DNA from: Tilletia caries
Lineage: Eukaryota > Basidiomycota > Exobasidiomycetes > Tilletiales > Tilletiaceae
Assembly: GCA_032718865.1 (NCBI GenBank)
Contig: JALUTQ010000035.1
Coordinates: forward strand, 558,001-622,000
Direction: 5' to 3'
Length of the DNA stretch: 64,000 nt
In this document: in pieces, positions 57,941-64,000 of the stretch
Layout: each line of letters opens with the position of its first letter
Numbering within the stretch: position 1 is the first letter of the stretch
The notes under the pieces: model-generated
What the model was told of the DNA's origin: nothing
Database searches by the model: none
What the model saw: only the letters and a program-made list of their open reading frames with translations
Program-made: the position numbers and the translations under genes

Positions 57941-59100
57941 CTAGCTGACTGGTTCTCTTGTAGCGTGTTCTAGATGCAATGCGGTGCATTCCCGCCCAGA
58001 GTATGCCACCTTGTTAAGCTTGCCCACAGAGGCCTGCCTGTTCTTGGGAGTTGGGTGGAAGCTCCCCAGTCGGAGCAGACGCCTTTGGTGGTGCTGTCCC
58101 CTCCCGCGCAACGCCAACCCCAGAACCTCCTCCACCAAGAAGCCCGAAGCCGCCGAGCTCCTCAGCAGTTGCCGCTCCAGCAACCAGAGCCAGATGAGAC
58201 CAAAGACAGGCGTGCACAGAACTACATCGAGTACGGGGAAGAGTTCCGGATATCGCGCCATCAGTCTCTCAAGAGTGGGAGCACTGACGACGTAGGGAAG
58301 TCCAACTTCCAGCATATATAGACCGACCATGGCAACGTGGAAGAGCTGTGGAAATCGAAAAGGAATTATCAATACTCAGAACAGTGTGAAGGTGTATGCA
58401 CGTGTGCTCACGCCTCCAAACCTCCCGACGAATGTCTGTCGACAAGCGAGAAGCTCGGAGAACGGACGATGACCGATCACACAGTTTCGAAAGAAGAGCA
58501 CAACTGTATACTGCAAGGTAGCTCCGTCGCGCTTCAAGAGGGGCCAAAGACTGATGACACATACACACACCACAAATCAGCAATACAGCAAATCAGAAAC
58601 CAGCTGGACGATGAGACTCACCTGAAAACTCCCACATTGTTTCCCAGGACTGCCCATTTCCGGTAATTCTTCGCCTCTCCGCCACCCCATGAGTCGCCCT
58701 TGGCGCACGTCAAGAGAGTCAAGGGCAAAAGTGGAAGGCAGGACGCTCTTCTCATGCACCTGGAAGCCGAAGAGGAAGAAAGCCATGCTCGTCGAAAGGA
58801 GCGCGTACTGCAGCATCCTGGCCGCTGGGTATGGGAAAATAGAAGCCTGTGACCGTGGCGCTTGAGGAAGCAGGGATCGAGAAGGATGTGTCGCGGCAGT
58901 TGTCGATCCTGCGACGCTGCTAAGTAGCCGACGCGGTGGGTGGAGATTCTGCCACGATGATGCGTTGATTTGAGAGGCATCGCCAGAACGTTGCCGGCCA
59001 CGCTGGTGCCATCCTAGCTTCTGGGCGCCTCGATCAAGGGTAGAACATGGCCGCAAAGGTCAATGTGGTGATAATGGCGAAACCGGAAACCAGCGCGAGC
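57941..59100 (-). pseudogene. C-terminal remnant of ALG6 (dolichyl glucosyltransferase)
   Basis: Blocks in ALG6 order: LALVSGFAIITTLTFAAMFY (about 59090), MLQYALLSTSMAFFLFGF, the hallmark FQVHEKSVL, LPLLPLTLLTCAKGDSWGG in a shifted frame, KWAVLGNNVGVF, SLWPLLKRDGATLQYTVVLF, and RYPELFPVLDVVLCTPVFG with LIWLWLLERQLL. It ends at the TAG at 57941-57943. ALG6 adds the first glucose to the lipid-linked oligosaccharide in the ER. The N-terminal two-thirds is missing, the loop before FQVHEK has stops, and a one-base shift follows HEKSVL. A functional copy presumably exists elsewhere. Confidence 0.65.
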
Positions 59101-62100
59101 CTGCGAGGAAAGATTCAAAATTGAAGTCCACAGCCTTCAGGTGATATGTGGGAAAAGCGCTGCCAGGAAGCAGCGAGAAGTTGTCCGGGCGCGAAGAGAT
59201 GACCGATGACAGTGCCGCACGGGGATGAGGCATCGACATTTCATGGGGCGAGTCTGTAGGCAGGAGAAGAGGATTAGTAGTGTGGCAGGGTAGATGGAAC
59301 TAGTGAAAAGGGCGAAGAACGTCCGTAGCTTGTAAATCACAGCAGCGCGCAGCGCAAGGTCGAAGAAAAGTGGGGAAAAAAGAGTTATCTGAGCGGTACT
59401 TATTGCAGCTTGTAGTCCGACACTTGATCAGGCACCACACAAATAAAACTGCCAGTATTGCGCCTGTTGAGCTGAATATGGAAGCGCGCATGACTGAAGA
59501 TCGAGTGGAGACCCGGTTTCGACCTCTGGAATTCTGCCTCCTGGCGCGGAAAACACATTGTTCGGCGGCACATGGCGGGCTGCGTGGAGCGTAATTCTAT
59601 CTGAGTGACAAATGATGAGATATCTCCATTCCCTCCAGCATCCGAGGTACGCAGGCGGAGGACTTGAACAGGTGGTACATACATAGCTGGTTATGTGGGC
59701 TGTGGAGAATTCGGAGCGACTTGCTTTGTTGAGGACTTGTGCGTTATGCCTTGCTGTGTCTCATACATGTCCAAGGTGATGGACGATGCTTTCGTGGAAC
59801 ATAAGTAAGCAGCACGATCATTCCGCACTGTGTCTGCCATTATTCTTGCCACAGCGAAGCGGCGAAATTAAGGGACTACATATATATGTATGTATACATA
59901 TATACATATATACATATGTAACCAGGCAATCTGTTTCAGACCCAGAAATGTTGGAATGTTCGATTCCATTGTTATACATTATGGTTTGTAATAGCGGAGA
60001 GTGTGTATACTTATGTAATGCTGCGTACATACATGCATGCTGGCGGCTGGCGCAAGCCTCCAAGGTGAAGCGGTGAACGGTGAACGCCAGCACTACCACT
60101 TCATATGTACCACACCACCAGTTAGATAAGCGTGACCCAACCTTGGAGCTTCGAGGGTATGGTTTCGCCGCCCCGGCCCCCGCAGTACGTTACAGCGGGC
60201 ACCCTTATTGCTGCTTCTACCTTCCAGAATGTTCTCATATTCGGAGCATGGAGCGCTGTGAGCGTGAGTAACGGACTTCCAGAATCGGGACCATCCCCTC
60301 TCGCGCCATTAGGAGACGGTAAGTGATGGTCCGCTCGACTTTGAGGCTGTGCGAAATGAGAAGAGATTTCATCGTTCATCCTTCGTTACGTTCAGTTACC
60401 TTCCGAAGCAGCCGATTGCTCGCCCTGTAGGCTGTATTCAGAGTTCAGGCGTTCAGGCTTCAAGCTTCAGCCGCTTCAGCGCCGGCCGCCGACCGGTCGA
60501 TGCGTTCCGGTATCTTTCAATGGATATACACTACCCAGAGCCGTAATAAAGAATGGGCTGAGCACGACATCTGCATGCGTGGTATAATGCACCGTGAGCG
60601 CCACATGTACAACGTTTACTACCGGTGGAATAGAAATACGTAACACACAGACTTACGTCGGACATCAAGCATCAAGCATCAGGTATCTGGCTTCGAACCA
60701 CACCGTGTTGTATGGACAATTGAAGAATGATTGCGGTTAGATCATCAACAATGTCGATCCACTATTCACAGCAACACATTCGAGCGCCCGCATCGTTCTC
60801 AGCACCGAAAAGTCGGTTTCTGGAGAATAGATCATCAAAGATCAACATATTGAGCAGTATTGGTATATACACACTTGAACGTCGAAGAGCTGCGCTCAGC
60901 GCCAGCTCCCCACATCTGCGCACGTTTTCACTTGCGTATATCCCTCATTATACTTTTCTGCTTTTTCGTCCGTGCGATGTTCCCCGCAAGGCCACAATAT
61001 TGACAGCCTCTATCGCTTCATCCCCCTTGGATGTTAAGCATCAGCTTGTATCACCACGGTCCCGGGTCCACGGAGGCCCGGATCGACGATTCCATCGTCG
61101 TTGATTGATATGATACGCGTATTATTATTTTTCAAGATTCATTTCAAGGTTCACACTTCACGCTGCTTCACCTTCACGCTTCAATTAATAATAAGCTTCA
61201 AGCTTCAAACAGCAGGCAGCAGGCATCAGCTTTCCGAGGCGCTGAGAGGGTCACTACTCCCCTAATAGATCAATCTTGTTGATCTGCCTCCATGCTTCAT
61301 CGTGCTTCATGCATACACATTGTGATGTTCTTTTTGTGCGAGCTCCCACTTCCCAGCCTCTCAGAGTCCGAACGGATGGAGGCTACTCTTCCTCGCCGTG
61401 TTTGCCCGTGTTTGCCAGACGCTTTTAGCGTGGTCAGCGGAATCGATTTCTCTCCTCCCTCTCCTCGCTGAAGTGCTCGAACCCTCGCTGAAGTGCTGAA
61501 GGCTTCGAGCTTCGATTCATATACATAGGTGGCACGTGGGAAGCGCCACCCCTGCGAACACACGAGTCAGTAGTGAATAGTGAATATGTACATGCATGCC
61601 ATTGGGGCGTTGGAGACTGGAGCTAGGGAAAGGCGGCCAGGAATAATAATGTCAATCATAATTCACGCTTCACGTCACAGCCGACACCAGCCACCCAACA
61701 TATAGACGGCGAACGCCCGCCCGCTCGTTGAAGCGTTGAAGCCTGAAGCCTGAATCTGAACGCCGTCTGGAAGCATGAAGGCAATTGTCTGCGGGAAGTG
61801 TGGAGGTGAAGCGGTGAAGTGTGAAGCGGGAAGCAGCGGAAAGCGTGAAGGAGCAGCGGCGTACTGCTGGCTGCATCAGGCATCAGGCATCCCGCATCAG
61901 GCCGCAGGCGCATGAAGCATGAAGCATGAAGCATGAAGCATGAAGCATGAAGCATGAAGCATGAAGCATGAAGCATGAAGGCAGCGTGAAGCGTGAAGCG
62001 GGGAGTGGGGTTAAGGGTTAGGCCTTAGGCGCTAGACTTGCAGAACCTGGGGTTCAGTAGTGTAAATTGCCTGACAGCGCCACAAATATTCGTTCGGAGC

Positions 62101-62301
62101 GCCACAAAAGTGTGTTCCATGCACTGTATACATACAGCAACCTGCAAAATGGATGACACTCGATAAATTGGGTGTGCACACACTTTAAAGTTTGAGACCC
62201 GAACTTTTCTCCGTCGCCCACCAAGCACCACGTTTTTCTCAGTTGCACCCTTGATCCCTAATCCCTATCATCTCATTCCAAATCATTGCAGCGGATTCAT
62301 C
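59101..62301. other. gene-poor tract with TTCAAGC/GCATCA-type repeats
   Basis: No gene is supported. It includes an ATATAC-rich run (59880-59920), CATCAAGCATCAAGCATCAGG (60664) and the heptamer satellite at 61910-61980. Confidence 0.55.
61910..61980. repeat. tandem heptamer satellite, unit GCATGAA
   Basis: About ten head-to-tail copies of GCATGAA. The unit differs from the 50.8-kb satellite (GATGAAC, which can be read CGATGAA) by one base in the best register. Confidence 0.95.
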
Positions 62302-63361
62302 ATGCCACGCGAACCAGGTCAGGCGAAGCCACGTGTAGAGCCAGCCCTCAAACATCACATTACTGAGCTGGACGACACAGGAAAGTTCGACCTCGACGAC
62401 CTTCTGAACGGCAAATACAGCCGCAGCACCCACTTTCGTTACAAGGCAGAGAAGAAGCGCAGCAACGGCGCGCTCGTCAAGCCTGGGAAGAGTACGGGTC
62501 GGAAATCCAAGGCTTCTTTGGCGGACAAGGAGTGGATTTTACAGCTGATCCGCCATCGGCCGAACATCCAGCTGCGGGAACTCCAGCTTCTGCTCAGCAA
62601 GTTTGTCGGCGTCGACATAGACGAAACCACTATCGGTCGCTGGCTCACATCTCTCAACGTCACGCACAAGAAGCTGTCTCCTCGGGCACGGAAGCGCGAC
62701 CCCTTGCGTAGAACGGCATACCGGCTGACGATGGCGCAGTTCCGGCCAGAGCAGCTCGTGTTTGCCGACGAAACACACTCCAACCAACGCACGGCATGGC
62801 GTTCGCACGGGTACGCCAAACGGAACGAGCGCGCGGTCGTATACCAGGACCTGGAGCGAGGCGTAAAGTACACCCTACTGCCGGGCATGACCCTCGACGG
62901 CGTCATTGCGCCGTTCATTGTTCCAGGTCCTGTAACCCAAGACATCTTCGACTACTGGGTCGAGAAGTTCCTTCTCCCCGAGATGAACCCTTGGCCGCAG
63001 CGGAACTCGGTTCTCGTTATCGATAACTGTAGCGTTCACAAGAGCGACCACGTTCAAGAGTTGATTCGGGCCAAAGGTGAGTCTTCTACTTTCTCACGAT
63101 TGCTCGTCTCTGTGATCCGTCCTTGCCTTCAAGCACACAAGCTTTTGCTGAGTTTCAATTACTGACGCTACTCGGCCGTCACCACTTTCATACGGCTAAC
63201 GGCATACGCTCGTTTGCACAGGATGCGTGCTCGTATTTCTCCCTCCATATTCACCAGATTTCAATCCCATCGAACTCGCTTTCGGAACCATCAAGGCAGC
63301 AATCCGCAGAGAGGAGAACCCTTCCCAATGGTCAATCATGCGCAGGGCTCGGCAAAACTAA
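62302..63361 (+). CDS. Tc1/mariner-like DD34E transposase
   Basis: Model join(62302..63076, 63222..63361), 304 aa. The N-terminal part has helix-turn-helix features (FDLDDLLNGKYSRSTHFR, IQLRELQLLLSKFVGVDIDE followed by TTIGRWLTSLNVT). The DDE_3 catalytic triad is visible: FADETHSNQR (first Asp), VLVIDNCSVHKSDHVQEL (second Asp) and LPPYSPDFNPIELAFGTIKA (Glu), with 34 residues between the last two. The intron at 63077-63221 (GTGAGT..TTGCACAG) lies between the second Asp and the Glu. The C-terminus is short (about 22 residues after the Glu) and runs into CTAAG-type repeats, so it may be cut by a later insertion. Terminal inverted repeats were not found. Confidence 0.85.
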
Positions 63362-63560
63362 GGCGACTAAGAAACTAAGACTATCCGACTAAGCCTTAGT
63401 CCCGACTAGACTAGACTATGACTAAGGGTTTTTGGCATCCGACTATGACTATTACTAAGGCCCCGCCAGGTCCGACTATAGTCGGTCTTAGTCTGTTAGT
63501 CAGACCCTTTTTTGGGTTTTCGTCCGGGCTGAGATGCTTGGAAGGTCCTCCTTTGCATTC
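63353..63560. repeat. GACTAAG/CTTAGTC palindromic repeats
   Basis: Many GACTAAG, CTTAGTC and GACTATAGTC words start within the last codons of the transposase. Possibly the end of another inserted element. Confidence 0.7.
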
Positions 63561-63819
63561 GCAAACTATTTCGAGTCGCGCATTTCGAATTAGTAGGAGC
63601 ACATAATTGTGACAGATATCTCAGACTAACATCCGACGATTCGTCGGATTATTCCGACAAATAGTTTGAAGTGTCCGACATCTGACTAACATCGCATTAG
63701 CTGAGTCGCTATTACATAATGTGTTATGTACACAGCTTTCCGGGTGTGGTACCTCGTCCACCTCTGCACGTCCGCTTGCGTCTTGCGAACGATACGGGGG
63801 TCATAATCTTAATACGACG

Positions 63820-64000
63820 ATCTCAGTACCAGTATCCAGTGGTGCTATAGTAGGACTATAGTACCAGTGGTCGGTGCTATAGTAGGACTATAGACTATAG
63901 TAACAGTGATATAGTTGGTGCTAACTGCTATAGTACCAGTACCAGTTATCAGTGCGATAGTAAGTATTACAGTCTTACAGACAGAAGTGCTATAGTAGGT
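63820..64000. repeat. CTATAGTA-containing degenerate tandem repeats
   Basis: Repeated GGTGCTATAGTAGGACTATA and AGTACCAGT words reach the right edge of the window. Confidence 0.8.

Noticed and set aside
60132..60326. Short plus-strand frame with a hydrophobic segment (AGTLIAASTFQNVLIFGAW) and a good donor site at 60319
   Set aside because: No convincing second exon or homology was found. It could be a small gene or a remnant, but cannot be supported.

Overview
The window reads as nuclear DNA of a basidiomycete fungus. The evidence is short GT..AG introns of about 55-110 bp, fungal gene families (Nop2, XAP5, GT71 mannosyltransferase, NUBPL/Ind1, Tup1, a secretory-lipase fragment) and basidiomycete-style transposons (DIRS-like YR element, Tnp2/CACTA-like element, Copia, DD34E Tc1-like). 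A smut-type lineage (Ustilaginomycotina) is plausible because of the secretory lipase and the gene architecture, but I cannot prove it from sequence alone.

Layout. 1-6235: compact housekeeping block with NOP2 (minus, runs off the left edge), a GT71 mannosyltransferase-like gene (plus) and XAP5/FAM50 (minus). 6236-24810: a transposon-rich tract. It holds a palindrome, GC-rich GCGCGAG motif clusters, a frameshifted DIRS-like tyrosine-recombinase retrotransposon with a 740-bp minisatellite intron, a 692-bp inverted-repeat element, and a decayed Tnp2-type transposase with a convergent RGG/coiled-coil accessory ORF. 24811-31488: a Ser-rich protein gene, a secreted two-exon protein (minus) and NUBPL/Ind1 (minus). 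31489-44271: nested mobile DNA. A nearly intact Copia element with matching LTRs sits exactly in the target-site duplication of a 4.0-kb terminal-inverted-repeat element that carries a multi-exon secretory-lipase fragment. 1.1 kb further on is a second, 1.9-kb element of the same style carrying a succinate dehydrogenase flavoprotein (SDH1) fragment. 44482-48034: TUP1 corepressor. 48035-53916: gene-poor repeats. 53917-55320: a paralogue of the 27.6-kb secreted protein. 55321-64000: decayed genes (an unrecognised coiled-coil gene, an ALG6 remnant), heptamer satellites, a DD34E transposase and CTATAGT repeats.

The most interesting item is the pair of gene-capturing elements at 37246-41258 and 42331-44264. 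Both begin CTCA and end TGAG, both are flanked by perfect 7-bp target-site duplications, both have GC-rich tandem motifs just inside the ends, and both carry intron-containing fragments of unrelated host genes. They look like a fungal Pack-type transposon family. The clusters at 6.5, 7.5, 15.2 and 23.3 kb may belong to the same superfamily. Several frameshifts in otherwise good coding sequence fall in homopolymer runs, so some apparent decay may be sequencing error.
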